From Microbacteriaceae bacterium (lineage in GTDB: Bacteria > Actinomycetota > Actinomycetes > Actinomycetales > Microbacteriaceae): a DNA stretch of 41,612 nucleotides. The notes below the pieces were generated by a model. The model saw only the letters and a program-made list of their open reading frames with translations. It did no database searches and was not told the DNA's origin. Made by a program: the position numbers and the translations under genes. Of this stretch, positions 1-7,651 are shown one piece after another (the stretch's first letter is position 1; each line of letters begins with the position of its first letter). The DNA is taken from assembly GCA_947453475.1 (NCBI GenBank), contig CANGGK010000006.1:1-41612 (forward strand), in the 5' to 3' direction.

Positions 1-63
1 ACGCGGTGGGCGAAGCCACCACAGGTGTCGATAAACTCAGACACGAGAAACAAATTAATTCCA

Positions 64-151
64 GGAGAATTCGCCTAGTGGCCTATGGCGCCAGCTTGGA
101 AAGTTGGTTGGGTGCAAGCCCTCATGGGTTCGAATCCCATATTCTCCGCCA
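64..151 (+). tRNA. tRNA-Ser (anticodon GGA)
   Basis: A complete cloverleaf with a seven-base acceptor stem (GGAGAAT at 64-70 with ATTCTCC at 141-147), discriminator G and an encoded CCA at 149-151. The anticodon loop is TTGGAAA, giving anticodon GGA, which reads serine codons UCC and UCU. The long variable arm between anticodon and T arms is the class II form expected of serine tRNA, and the T loop GGTTCGAATCC is canonical. Bases 1-63 hold no supported gene, only a small hairpin (GGTGG/CCACC) and a possible -10 box TAAACT at 32-37 that would start transcription about 20 bases before the tRNA. Confidence 0.97.
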
Positions 152-153
152 GC

Positions 154-190
154 AAATGCCCGCCCCTCGAGGTGGGCATTTCACTTTTCT
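154..190 (+). terminator. Rho-independent terminator after tRNA-Ser, shared with the convergent GNAT gene
   Basis: An eleven-pair stem (AAATGCCCGCC with GGTGGGCATTT, one G-T pair) and six-base loop are followed by a T-rich tail. The stop codon of the convergent acetyltransferase lies inside the tail, so the hairpin probably ends transcription from both sides. Confidence 0.8.
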
Positions 191-645
191 GAGAAACCAA
201 GCTTTTCGTAAAGTTTGCCTGCCGGATTCGAACTTGAAACGTATAGGAACACCTCTTCGACCCCGACTAAGTCGAGGTGGTAGGCCGCATTTCGAATTAA
301 GGCAGTTGCATAGCCTCGGCCTGAGGCAGATTTCGCGGTGTAGACAAACAGAATCGTCGCTCTGCCCTCAAAGTTTGAAATGAACAACGCCGAGACGGGT
401 TCGCCTGAATCGCCAAAGATGACCGCAGAAGCCGAATCGTTAAAGGCCCCGTATTCGCCTGCGAACGTCGCCCGGATTTCGGCTGCGGCGACTTCGGCGT
501 CATCGCCTTCTTCCCAATCCGCCGTGCCTTCGTATGCTTCCACCATCAGACGAGCTAGTGCCTCAACAGCGACTGATGCAATTGGCGATACGGTGCCTGG
601 CCGCCCGAGGGATTCGCATTTTGCAGACATCAAAACTTTTGACAT
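181..645 (-). CDS. GNAT-family N-acetyltransferase
   Basis: A 154-residue protein of the Gcn5-related acetyltransferase fold, which moves an acetyl group from acetyl-CoA to an amine. The acetyl-CoA loop is seen as SGRGYATALI in the second half, and the end (PAGKLYEKLGF) is the usual GNAT beta6-alpha4 region. The first 40 residues are not typical. I place the start at ATG 645 because the hexamer TACGAT lies exactly six bases before it, as at other leaderless starts in this window; a TTG at 651 is possible but falls between box and ATG. It is divergent from the phzF-like gene and converges on the tRNA. The substrate cannot be told from sequence. Confidence 0.85.
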   Translation of the reverse strand: MSKVLMSAKCESLGRPGTVSPIASVAVEALARLMVEAYEGTADWEEGDDAEVAAAEIRATFAGEYGAFNDSASAVIFGDSGEPVSALFISNFEGRATILFVYTAKSASGRGYATALIRNAAYHLDLVGVEEVFLYVSSSNPAGKLYEKLGFSEK

Positions 646-651
646 ATCCAA

Positions 652-657
652 ATCGTA
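652..657 (-). promoter_or_regulatory. -10 box TACGAT, leaderless start of the GNAT gene
   Basis: TACGAT, then six bases (ttggat), then ATG at 645. It fits the actinobacterial TANNNT -10 consensus and would put +1 at the start codon. Confidence 0.6.
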
Positions 658-691
658 TTTGAGGCAATGCCGGGTAAGTGGGCTTGGAATC

Positions 692-697
692 TAAACT
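692..697 (+). promoter_or_regulatory. -10 box TAAACT, leaderless start of the phzF-like gene
   Basis: TAAACT, then six bases (tggacc), then ATG at 704; no ribosome-binding site is present. Confidence 0.6.
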
Positions 698-703
698 TGG
701 ACC

Positions 704-1540
704 ATGTCTTTCGAGGTGCTCCGCCTTTCAGCCTTCCCTTTTGAAGGTCGCGGTGGCAACCCAGCTGGAGTGGTTTTGGATGCCCAGGAACTCGACGACT
801 CAACGATGCAAGAGCTTGCCGCTCAGGTTGGCTATAGCGAGACCGTTTTCATCACGAGCCAGGATGGCAGGCGCCTTCGAGTTAGGTACTTCTCACCAGA
901 GATGGAAGTCGACTTCTGTGGCCATGCAACTATCGCCGCTGGCGTTGCGCTTGGTCAACAGAGTGGCCCAGGAACTTACGTTTTCACAACGAATACCGGC
1001 GAAGTCGAAGTTCGCGTTACACAGGAAGACCGCGGCATTGAAGCCGAACTAACCTCGCGAACTAGTTTTGTTGAGGAGCTATCTGACGAACTGCTCCATG
1101 CGCTTTTAGGCATCCTTGGTTGGTCAAAATCAGCGCTATCGCAAAACCACGTTCCCATGATTGCCAATGCGGGCAACTCACACCCGGTTCTCGTGCTGAA
1201 TTCCATCGAAACTCTCGAAGACCTCGATTACGATTTCGAGGCACTCAAAGTTTTGTGCCGCGAAAACAAATGGCCAACGGTTCAACTGGTCGCCCAAGAA
1301 TCGGCAACGATCTGGAGATCTCGCAACCCCTTTGCCTTTGGTGGCGTCTACGAAGATCCAGCAACGGGTTCAGCTGCGTTGGCATTTGGTGTCTACTTGC
1401 GTGACACGAACAAGGCAACATCCGGCGACAGATTCGCAATCAAACAAGGGTTCGAAATGGGTCAACCCTGCATTCTGAAAGTGGCCGTCGAAGAGAATTC
1501 CTGCAGTGTTTCGGGCAGCGCAATCCAAATCAGCCAATAG
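704..1540 (+). CDS. PhzF-family isomerase/epimerase
   Basis: A 278-residue protein of the PhzF family (diaminopimelate-epimerase fold, two mirrored halves). Family motifs in order are GNPAGVV (18-24), SETVF (45-49) with the probable catalytic Glu46, VDFCGHAT near 70, EDPATGSAA near 217 and a QGFEMGQP motif near 250. PhzF acts in phenazine synthesis, but most family members lie outside phenazine clusters and have unknown substrates. No phz genes are nearby, so I do not assign phenazine synthesis. Length is normal for the family. It stands alone between a divergent GNAT gene and a convergent LON-domain gene. Confidence 0.9.
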   Translation: MSFEVLRLSAFPFEGRGGNPAGVVLDAQELDDSTMQELAAQVGYSETVFITSQDGRRLRVRYFSPEMEVDFCGHATIAAGVALGQQSGPGTYVFTTNTGEVEVRVTQEDRGIEAELTSRTSFVEELSDELLHALLGILGWSKSALSQNHVPMIANAGNSHPVLVLNSIETLEDLDYDFEALKVLCRENKWPTVQLVAQESATIWRSRNPFAFGGVYEDPATGSAALAFGVYLRDTNKATSGDRFAIKQGFEMGQPCILKVAVEENSCSVSGSAIQISQ

Positions 1541-1665
1541 AGCACGTCAAAACATTTTGATTTCTCGAAATAGAAACCAAGGCAATCGACGACTGCGAAG
1601 TCGATGAACAGCTTGAGTGTTCTTCACCTAGAGTTTCCAAGGCGTTGCCCGGGTTCTTCGAGGGC

Positions 1666-2286
1666 CTAACCAAGCCCGTCAATCATCGCCTTCAGAGTGT
1701 CGTCCAAAGCTGTGACTATTTCGTAGGTTCGAGCGATGAGTTCGTCTGCCGACTGAACCTTCAAGAGATCGGCTTGGTCGAGCTCGCCAACCGGCAAAAT
1801 TCCGGCAAGTTGCCAGCAGGCATCCATTGGGTCATCGCTTAGTTCGATATCTGAGCCGTACTGCAAGTCACCGAATTCGCTGGCAATCGCCAGCAGGTTC
1901 CTAACTCGGGTTTCCAAGTGCACCCTCGCCGGCATCAGCGAATCATCCCAAATCAAATCAGGCAAGAAGTCGACATCGGCCATCGGGTAGGGATTATCTG
2001 GCAACCACGCATTTACTCGGATGCGCTGCGCGCCGAATGCCTCGATGCCGTAAAACTCATCCAAGGTTCCGATGTTGCTGACCGATGCGACAGTGCCTAT
2101 CCTCAGCCGCTGCTCTCCGCCGCCAACCTCGGGGCCGCGCTCGATGAGCACAACGCCGAACTCGGGGTTTTCTTCGCCGATTAGGTCGCCGAGCAACTTC
2201 AAATAGCGCTCTTCAAAAATGCGCAGAGACAACGGCATCGCCGGCAGCAAAACCGAGCTCAACGGAAACATTGGAATTACTGCCAT
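1666..2286 (-). CDS. LON-substrate-binding-domain protein (Lon N-terminal-like)
   Basis: A 206-residue stand-alone version of the N-terminal substrate-binding domain of Lon protease. The opening IPMFPLSSVLLPAMPLSLRI and the following IFEERYLKL are characteristic, as is the FGVVLIERG strand. There is no AAA+ or protease domain, so it is not a protease; actinobacteria commonly carry such a protein of unknown role. I prefer ATG 2286, which begins MAVIPMFPL, over the upstream in-frame TTG at 2319, since the extra residues do not match the family. A -10-like TACGCT at 2319-2324 on this strand would give a leader of about 25 bases carrying GAGAGG/GGAG. The 125 bases between it and phzF show no convincing terminator. 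Confidence 0.88.
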   Translation of the reverse strand: MAVIPMFPLSSVLLPAMPLSLRIFEERYLKLLGDLIGEENPEFGVVLIERGPEVGGGEQRLRIGTVASVSNIGTLDEFYGIEAFGAQRIRVNAWLPDNPYPMADVDFLPDLIWDDSLMPARVHLETRVRNLLAIASEFGDLQYGSDIELSDDPMDACWQLAGILPVGELDQADLLKVQSADELIARTYEIVTALDDTLKAMIDGLG

Positions 2287-2386
2287 GGGTTGCTCGCTCC
2301 GCCTCTCGTCACAGAACAAGCGTAAGTCGAATGGTCAGAGTTTGGATGCGGCCAGAGCGCTTCGCCCCGCCGAAATTCGACACTTC

Positions 2387-2392
2387 TAGGAT
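2387..2392 (+). promoter_or_regulatory. -10 box TAGGAT, leaderless start of the LysE gene
   Basis: TAGGAT, then six bases (ggaagg), then GTG at 2399. The AGGA inside the box could also be read as a ribosome-binding site; the six-base spacing matches other genes here. Confidence 0.5.
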
Positions 2393-2398
2393 GGAAGG

Positions 2399-2980
2399 GT
2401 GGATTCATACTGGCTCTTTGCAAGCATCTGGTTTCTGGCTGCTGCCGCGCCCGGTGCAGACACCGTGCTTTTGGTTTCGACCACGCTTGCCTCAGGCTGG
2501 AAGTCGGCAATTCCCATTTCTCTCGGCATTACCTTCGCCAAAGTCATTTTGCTCCTCGCAGCCTTTTTCGGACTTTCTTCATTGCTAACTGCGGCACCAC
2601 AGGCGTTTGTAGTTCTCAAGGCCCTCGGCTGCACTTTTTTACTTTGGCGTGCATTCAAACTGTGGACGAGTTCGGCAATTTCGACCACCGCAAGTTCGGA
2701 CTATTTCGGCAAAAACTTTGCTCTGTCGTTCACCACTGGCATCAGCAACCCACAAGCTCTCTTGTTTTACATCGCAGTTGTTCCACAAGTCACTGCGTCA
2801 ACCAACCCATTGGCTCTTTGTTTGATCATCATCCTGGGCTTTTCCATCATCAGCGCTTTTTACATATTGCTGGCCACCCCGATTCGAGCATGGATAGGCC
2901 GGGGCAATAACCAGCGAATGTTGAACCGCGCGATTGCTGTTGCGTTTGTGCTCTTAGCCGCGTTGATTGCCATCCGCTAG
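2399..2980 (+). CDS. LysE/RhtB-family amino-acid exporter
   Basis: A 193-residue inner-membrane protein of the LysE/RhtB translocator family, which exports amino acids or derivatives. It has about six hydrophobic segments and the family's N-terminal PGADTVLLV motif (PGPD-type) just after helix 1, plus the NPQALLFY motif in the middle of the protein. The start is GTG 2399; the nearby ATG at 2391 is in another frame. It ends 24 bases before the end of the convergent SDR gene. The exported compound cannot be inferred, and no LysG-like regulator is adjacent. Confidence 0.88.
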   Translation: MDSYWLFASIWFLAAAAPGADTVLLVSTTLASGWKSAIPISLGITFAKVILLLAAFFGLSSLLTAAPQAFVVLKALGCTFLLWRAFKLWTSSAISTTASSDYFGKNFALSFTTGISNPQALLFYIAVVPQVTASTNPLALCLIIILGFSIISAFYILLATPIRAWIGRGNNQRMLNRAIAVAFVLLAALIAIR

Positions 2981-3004
2981 AACTGCGCAGCTAATCGAAC
3001 TCAG

Positions 3005-4036
3005 CTACTTGGCGAACCCGTTGTCTACTAGGTATTTTGCTGTTTCAACTAGCGAGATTTCAACCGGGATGAAGTCGATGCCCAAGACCTTGTGGGCCTG
3101 AGCATTACTCACGCCTTTGTGCTTGCCGAGGGTTGGCAAAACTGCCTTAATCTCACCGTCAAAAAGCGCCAAGAATCGAATTACAAAACTCGGTGCCTGG
3201 ATGGTCGAAATTTTGCGCTCTGGGAATGCGGCCTTGACGGTCTTGGCCAGTTGCACAAAGGTTCGCGAGCCGGCGCTGGCGATGAATCGCTTGCCCTTTG
3301 AAGCGTCGGTGCTGATTGCCTTGACGTGCATCGCAGCGACATCCTTGACGTCAACAATCGAGAACGATAGATCAGGCAACATCGGGTCTTTACCACTCAA
3401 GATGCGCTCAACAACCGACACGGATGAGCCGTAGTGCTGGTCTAACGGAACACCGGTAACCAAAACCGGGTTGATTGTGGTGAGTTCGAGCTCGGGTGCT
3501 TCGGCCGCGATGTAATCCCAGGCCGCTTTTTCGGCAAGTGTCTTCGACTTTGTGTAAGGCACTCGGCCGATTGGGTGATTCACATCGGTCCACATGGTTT
3601 CGTCGAAATCATTGATGCCGGCAGGCAGGTCGTTGCCATAGATTGCTGCCACCGAGGAGGTCAAAATCACGCGTTTTACACCTGCATTATGAGCCGCACG
3701 CAGTGCACGCAGGGTTCCGTCAACTGCCGGGCGAATCAGGTCGTTTTCGTCTTTTGGAGAGGTGATTGGAAAAGGCGAGGCGCTGTGCACCAGAACGTCG
3801 ACGCCCTTCAGAGCGTCATCCCAACCCGCATCTGACTCGAGGTCGAGCTCGATGAAACTTAGCTTCGCTTCAAGGTCGAAGCCGGCAGGCAGGTGCGCGG
3901 CCATGGCCTGGCGAACCTCTTCACCCTTTGCGCTCGATCGAACCGAAGCGCGCACTTCATAGCCATCGGTCAATAGACGCAACGTAATGTGCTTGCCGAT
4001 GAATCCGCTCGCGCCGGTGAGAAGTACTTTGGTCAT
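3005..4036 (-). CDS. NAD(P)-dependent extended SDR, dihydroflavonol-reductase/epimerase type
   Basis: A 343-residue extended short-chain dehydrogenase/reductase. The N-terminal Rossmann motif is GASGFIG (about 8-14). The catalytic triad is visible as LTSS (Ser) and YTKSK (YxxxK), and the following AEKAAW and NPVLVTG match the dihydroflavonol 4-reductase/aldehyde reductase branch rather than sugar epimerases. It probably reduces a carbonyl compound in the cytosol; substrate unknown. The ATG at 4036 has only a weak upstream GAAAGACG. A -10-like TATGGT at 4069-4074 on this strand would give a leader of about 25 bases. The gene is divergent from the small isomerase gene. Confidence 0.88.
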   Translation of the reverse strand: MTKVLLTGASGFIGKHITLRLLTDGYEVRASVRSSAKGEEVRQAMAAHLPAGFDLEAKLSFIELDLESDAGWDDALKGVDVLVHSASPFPITSPKDENDLIRPAVDGTLRALRAAHNAGVKRVILTSSVAAIYGNDLPAGINDFDETMWTDVNHPIGRVPYTKSKTLAEKAAWDYIAAEAPELELTTINPVLVTGVPLDQHYGSSVSVVERILSGKDPMLPDLSFSIVDVKDVAAMHVKAISTDASKGKRFIASAGSRTFVQLAKTVKAAFPERKISTIQAPSFVIRFLALFDGEIKAVLPTLGKHKGVSNAQAHKVLGIDFIPVEISLVETAKYLVDNGFAK

Positions 4037-4170
4037 GTCACGTCTTTCTGTTGTTTGCTTCTAGGGCAACCATAGACCTAAGGCCCAGTTGCCGTTAGGG
4101 AAAGACAACCCATTGGAATAGTGACTTTATTTCTTCGGTTGCACTAGCTAACAGAACCCAAGGAGACCAC

Positions 4171-4443
4171 TTGTCAGAACTCGCAGCATTCATGGTGGTC
4201 AGCACCTTCAAAGCCGGCACCGACATGAAAGACGTAATGACGGTCGTCGAGGCCGAGAAGGCCAAGGTCAAAGTTCTTCAGGCCGAGGGTCGCATTGGTT
4301 CGATTCGTCTGGCCGTTCCAAATGGCAAAGTCTTCTTGGATGTGTTTGCCGCTGACTCAGATTCAGCCGCCGACACCGTTCGCGAACTGCCAATGGCGGT
4401 TTGGTGGGACCTAGAGGTTTACCCACTTTCGGGCACTGCATAG
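4171..4443 (+). CDS. Muconolactone-isomerase-like small protein
   Basis: A 90-residue protein resembling the muconolactone delta-isomerase/YciI-like ferredoxin-fold family; the end, LPMAVWWDLEVYPL, mirrors the family's LPLWPF-type C terminus. True muconolactone isomerases act in the catechol branch of beta-ketoadipate degradation, but no cat genes are near, so the function is open. The start is TTG 4171: AAGGAG at 4160-4165 lies five bases before it and no other start fits as well. It is the first of three closely spaced plus-strand genes (isomerase-like, VOC, GNAT). Confidence 0.75.
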   Translation: MSELAAFMVVSTFKAGTDMKDVMTVVEAEKAKVKVLQAEGRIGSIRLAVPNGKVFLDVFAADSDSAADTVRELPMAVWWDLEVYPLSGTA

Positions 4444-4469
4444 GTCGACATCCGGCGGCTACTGAGCGC

Positions 4470-4475
4470 TAGCAT
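4470..4475 (+). promoter_or_regulatory. -10 box TAGCAT, leaderless start of the VOC gene
   Basis: TAGCAT, then six bases (tgagcc), then ATG at 4482. The VOC gene may therefore be transcribed separately from the isomerase-like gene. Confidence 0.5.
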
Positions 4476-4481
4476 TGAGCC

Positions 4482-4889
4482 ATGCTGAACTCAATCTTTG
4501 TGAACCTGCCGATTGCAAACCTCAAGAAGTCGGTAGATTTCTTCACCGAACTGGGCTTTAAGTTCAACCCTCAGTTCACCGATGAAACATCCACCTGCAT
4601 GGTCGTCAGCGACACCATCTATGTGATGCTCGTTGAGCACGCAAAGTTCTCTGCCTTCATCGATAAGCCAATCGCAGCTTCGATCACAACCGAGGCCATT
4701 TTTGGCTTTGCTTGTGAAACCAAGGATGAAGTGCTCACCCTCGCCGGCAGAGCAATCGAACTAGGTGCCCGCAAGGTGAATGAACCAGAAGACATGGGTT
4801 TTATGTTCAGCTGGGGCTTCGAAGACCTTGATGGTCACCTGTGGGACCTTTTCTGGATGGACCCAAACCACATTCAACCTCAGGAATAA
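4482..4889 (+). CDS. VOC-family (glyoxalase-like) protein
   Basis: A 135-residue vicinal-oxygen-chelate protein made of two beta-alpha-beta-beta-beta modules. The opening (FVNLPIANLKKSVDFFTELG), the PQFTDETSTCMVVSDTIYVML segment and the end (FEDLDGHLWDLFWMD) match a common lactoylglutathione-lyase-like group. The last Glu/Asp-rich strand should carry a metal ligand. The reaction is unknown; relatives include dioxygenases, resistance proteins and lyases. The stop is five bases before the GTG of the following GNAT gene, so those two are probably co-translated. Confidence 0.85.
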   Translation: MLNSIFVNLPIANLKKSVDFFTELGFKFNPQFTDETSTCMVVSDTIYVMLVEHAKFSAFIDKPIAASITTEAIFGFACETKDEVLTLAGRAIELGARKVNEPEDMGFMFSWGFEDLDGHLWDLFWMDPNHIQPQE

Positions 4890-4894
4890 GCGAA

Positions 4895-5341
4895 GTGACC
4901 GCTTCAATTCGCCCGCTGACCGTTTCTGATCGGCCGGAATGGGATTCACTTTGGGCCGGCTACCTCGAGTTCTACAAAACCGAGCTCAGCGACGAGCAAA
5001 CCGATTTGACCTGGCAACGTCTACTTGACGAAGACTTTGGCATTCACGGCTTAGTAGCCGAAGTTGATGGGGATCTCGTTGGTATGGCCCATTTCTCGTT
5101 TAGCCTTTCGACTTGGAACGTCGCTCCCGACCTCTACTTAGAAGATCTTTACGTCGCTTCCAGCGTTCGCGGGCAAGGCATCGGCAAAGCGCTCATTTTG
5201 CGCCTTGCCGAGATCGCGGCCGAGACCGGTTCGAGAAAAGTTTGGTGGGAAACCCAAGCCCACAACGAGGTTGCTCGCAGGCTCTACGACTCGGTCGGCG
5301 AACTCTCTGAATTCGTGAAATATACCCGTAGCGTCGATTAG
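4895..5341 (+). CDS. GNAT-family N-acetyltransferase, coupled to the VOC gene
   Basis: A 148-residue GNAT acetyltransferase with the acetyl-CoA motif VRGQGIGKALI in the middle, preceded by the LYLEDLYV strand, and the typical end NEVARRLYDSVGEL. I choose GTG 4895 because it follows the VOC stop by five bases with AGGAAT overlapping that stop; the open frame extends to a GTG at 4841 inside the VOC gene, but that adds residues that do not belong to a GNAT domain. It is the last gene before a strong hairpin at 5349-5376. The substrate is unknown. Confidence 0.88.
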   Translation: MTASIRPLTVSDRPEWDSLWAGYLEFYKTELSDEQTDLTWQRLLDEDFGIHGLVAEVDGDLVGMAHFSFSLSTWNVAPDLYLEDLYVASSVRGQGIGKALILRLAEIAAETGSRKVWWETQAHNEVARRLYDSVGELSEFVKYTRSVD

Positions 5342-5344
5342 AGA

Positions 5345-5380
5345 AGAAAAGACCCCCGACTTTCATCGGGGGTCTTCTAC
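5345..5380. terminator. Bidirectional Rho-independent terminator
   Basis: A perfect eleven-pair stem, AAGACCCCCGA (5349-5359) with TCGGGGGTCTT (5366-5376), and a six-base loop. The minus-strand copy is followed by TTTTCTTCTC, a good T tract for the small membrane protein gene; the plus-strand tail is weaker but serves the GNAT gene. Confidence 0.85.
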
Positions 5381-5385
5381 GTTGT

Positions 5386-5586
5386 CTAGCGAACTAGATT
5401 GGTCCAGGCCAAGCTGAGCAAGAACACACTTGCACAAAATAGCAGAGTACCAAGGCCGAGACCTACTGGAGAAAGCCAGCCATGCCAGCGCTCCTGATAG
5501 TCAAATCGCTTGCGTCGCCAAGAGTCTTTGAGTTCAACCCATTCGGACATCTCTTGGAGACTCTTGGTTTTCTTTTCCTCATTCAT
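5386..5586 (-). CDS. Small membrane protein, unknown function
   Basis: A 66-residue protein that I do not recognise. The first 33 residues are charged and rich in Glu, Lys and Arg (WRRKRFDYQERW), and residues about 42-62 form one hydrophobic helix (LGLGTLLFCASVFLLSLAW), so it is probably a single-pass membrane protein with its N terminus inside. It starts at ATG 5586 after a purine-rich GTGAAGAA and ends ten bases from a clear terminator, which supports it being a real gene. It lies divergent from the aquaporin gene across an AT-rich spacer of about 140 bases. Confidence 0.65.
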   Translation of the reverse strand: MNEEKKTKSLQEMSEWVELKDSWRRKRFDYQERWHGWLSPVGLGLGTLLFCASVFLLSLAWTNLVR

Positions 5587-5729
5587 GTTTCTTCACTTTC
5601 TTCGTTTTTATTTGATTTGAGTGAAGCAAAAATTATTAACATCAAAAAGGCTTCTGCAAAATGCTATCAACTGCTGCGCGAGATTTTCGTGGGTTATGGT
5701 GGTGAAACGTGTGACGAAAGGTGAGCGCT

Positions 5730-6395
5730 GTGCCACAAACCCTAAAGAAGGCAATTGCAGAGTTTCTCGGCACCGCTACCCTACTAACCGTCGTGGCCGG
5801 TTCGGGAATCCAGGCAGCCAGACTCAGCCAGGATGGTGGCGTGCAGCTGCTGATCAATATCAGCTCGATTGTGCTCGCGCTTGCGCTAATCATCATCGTT
5901 GTGGCCCCGATCAGCGGTGCCCAGCTGAACCCAGTAGTTTCGCTGATTGAACTCATGAAGCGCCACCAAACGCCAGGCCAAACGCTGGCTTACATCACCG
6001 CCCAAACCCTCGGAGCAATCGGTGGCACCTTGTTTGCAAACGTGATGTTTGACCTCCCGGCATTTCAGTTTTCACAGCATCAGCGCGTCACCGCCGGCAG
6101 CCTCATCGGTGAGGTGGTTGCAACCGCGGGCCTGATTGCTGTCATTGGCATCTTGGCGAATCGCAACCTCCAGAAATTCATCCCATTTGCCGTTGCAGCT
6201 TGGATCTACGCTGCCTGTTTCGTGACTTCTTCGACAGCGTTTGCTAACCCAGCGGTAACCATCGGACGTGCATTCACCGGCACATATGTTGGCATCGATT
6301 TCGGTTCGGTGCTTCCGTTCATCCTGTCTCAGATTGCCGGCGGCGCAATTGGGCTATTCATCGTGAAAGCTACGACACAGGCCGCTACCGCTTGA
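5730..6395 (+). CDS. MIP/aquaporin-family channel
   Basis: A 221-residue major intrinsic protein with six hydrophobic helices and both half-helix motifs. The first is SGAQLNPVVS (NPV instead of NPA) and the second FANPAVTIGRAF with the selectivity-filter arginine. Such channels pass water, glycerol or small neutral solutes; the altered first motif suggests a less typical actinobacterial group. I prefer GTG 5730 (MPQTLKKAIAEFLG) because AAAGGTG at 5717-5723 is six bases before it; the GTG at 5721 would overlap that site. The next gene, a cytochrome P450, starts 19 bases after the stop, so the two are probably one transcript. Confidence 0.85.
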   Translation: MPQTLKKAIAEFLGTATLLTVVAGSGIQAARLSQDGGVQLLINISSIVLALALIIIVVAPISGAQLNPVVSLIELMKRHQTPGQTLAYITAQTLGAIGGTLFANVMFDLPAFQFSQHQRVTAGSLIGEVVATAGLIAVIGILANRNLQKFIPFAVAAWIYAACFVTSSTAFANPAVTIGRAFTGTYVGIDFGSVLPFILSQIAGGAIGLFIVKATTQAATA

Positions 6396-6414
6396 CCAAC
6401 TGAAAGGCTAGTCG

Positions 6415-7563
6415 TTGAATAGGGCTATGCGTAAAGAGATTCGCGGATACAACGAAGTGCGTGAAGCTGCCCGTGACTGGGAGACCTATTCGAGCGACTT
6501 GCTTGGCGACCGAGACGTGCGTGATTACCGGCAACTTCCCCTAGAAGCCGACCCACCGCGACACACGAAATTTCGCATGGCACTCAACCCGGTTTTCAGC
6601 CCTAGTGCGCTGCGACCACTCGCCCCAGATTTTCAAGAGCTTGCCGAGAACCTGATCTCGAACCTCAAAACCAAGGGCGAATTCGAAGTCATTGAAGATC
6701 TTGTCATTCCATACGTAATTGGCTGCCTCACCATCATCTATAAGCGCCCTCAAGACTTCGATGAATGGCGAGCCTGGGGCCCAGATGTTTGGAACGCAGC
6801 AGCCTACATGCGCGGAGAAGACGTTCACGCGGCAGAACTTGCACACCGAAACCGTGACTTCTCGGCACAGAGCCCTCGCGATGGCGCTGTGCTGCAGACC
6901 TATCTGGATCGAGTCTTCGATGAAGCCGAACAGCGCGTGAAAGATGGCCTCGACGAGCGTGACATCTGGGATTTCGTTGCTGGTCTAGTCGTCGACGAGG
7001 TGCCGGTTGACCGCAAAGAAATGCAGGGCATCGCCAACGTGCTCCTCGCCGGTGGTCGAGACACCGTAATCAAACTTCTCTCTGGCTTCATCTGGCACCT
7101 GATTGAGGCCCCGGAGCACGCCGATTTCATCCGAGCCGACGAAGAGCACTTCAGGCCAGCCATCCAAGAAATGGCCCGCTATCTGAGTCCTCTTCCGAGG
7201 ATGGAGCGTGTGCCGCGCGAGTATGCGGTTGGCGATGACGCCAGCCGCGACACAGATGAGTATGTGCTTCTCGGATTTGTCTCGGCTAACCACGACCCAG
7301 AACGATTTGAGAACCCCGAAATCATCGATTTCGAGCGCGAGCGGAATGCTCACATTGCCTTCGGCTTTGGGCCACACAGTTGCCTAGGTCAGAACATAAC
7401 CGAGATTGAAACGGTCGCTTTCTTGAAGGCAGTGTTACCAGAAATTGGTCATTGGCGATTCTCAATCGAACCGGCCATCGAATGGGTTGATGAACCCTTG
7501 GCAGATGGTTCAACCACTCGCTACCTCGACAAGTTCAAGGCCATCAAGATTCAGACAATTTAG
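6415..7563 (+). CDS. Cytochrome P450, short N terminus
   Basis: A 382-residue cytochrome P450. Helix I carries LLAGGRDTVI (oxygen-activation motif), helix K shows EMAR (ExxR), and the heme loop is FGFGPHSCLGQ with the thiolate Cys at about residue 323. The early DPPRHTKFR motif falls near residue 50 rather than about 85-100, so some 35-50 N-terminal residues of a usual bacterial P450 are absent. An in-frame TAG at 6409 rules out a longer start. TTG 6415 has AAAGG at 6403-6407; ATG 6427 is the alternative. No ferredoxin or reductase partner is in the window. Substrate unknown. Confidence 0.88.
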   Translation: MNRAMRKEIRGYNEVREAARDWETYSSDLLGDRDVRDYRQLPLEADPPRHTKFRMALNPVFSPSALRPLAPDFQELAENLISNLKTKGEFEVIEDLVIPYVIGCLTIIYKRPQDFDEWRAWGPDVWNAAAYMRGEDVHAAELAHRNRDFSAQSPRDGAVLQTYLDRVFDEAEQRVKDGLDERDIWDFVAGLVVDEVPVDRKEMQGIANVLLAGGRDTVIKLLSGFIWHLIEAPEHADFIRADEEHFRPAIQEMARYLSPLPRMERVPREYAVGDDASRDTDEYVLLGFVSANHDPERFENPEIIDFERERNAHIAFGFGPHSCLGQNITEIETVAFLKAVLPEIGHWRFSIEPAIEWVDEPLADGSTTRYLDKFKAIKIQTI

Positions 7564-7651
7564 CTGGTATTCATTGCCCAGGCTTGGAATGAAATAGACC
7601 TGGGGTCGCTTGCACCTAAAGAAGCATTCGAGCGGCACCGAAGGGATTTTC

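Noticed and set aside
6-383. Plus-strand open frame across the tRNA
   Set aside because: It runs through tRNA-Ser and its terminator and antisense to the GNAT gene, and has no family features.
1585-1605. Inverted repeat ATCGAC/GTCGAT between the phzF-like and LON-domain genes
   Set aside because: Six pairs, nine-base loop and no T tract; not enough for a terminator call.
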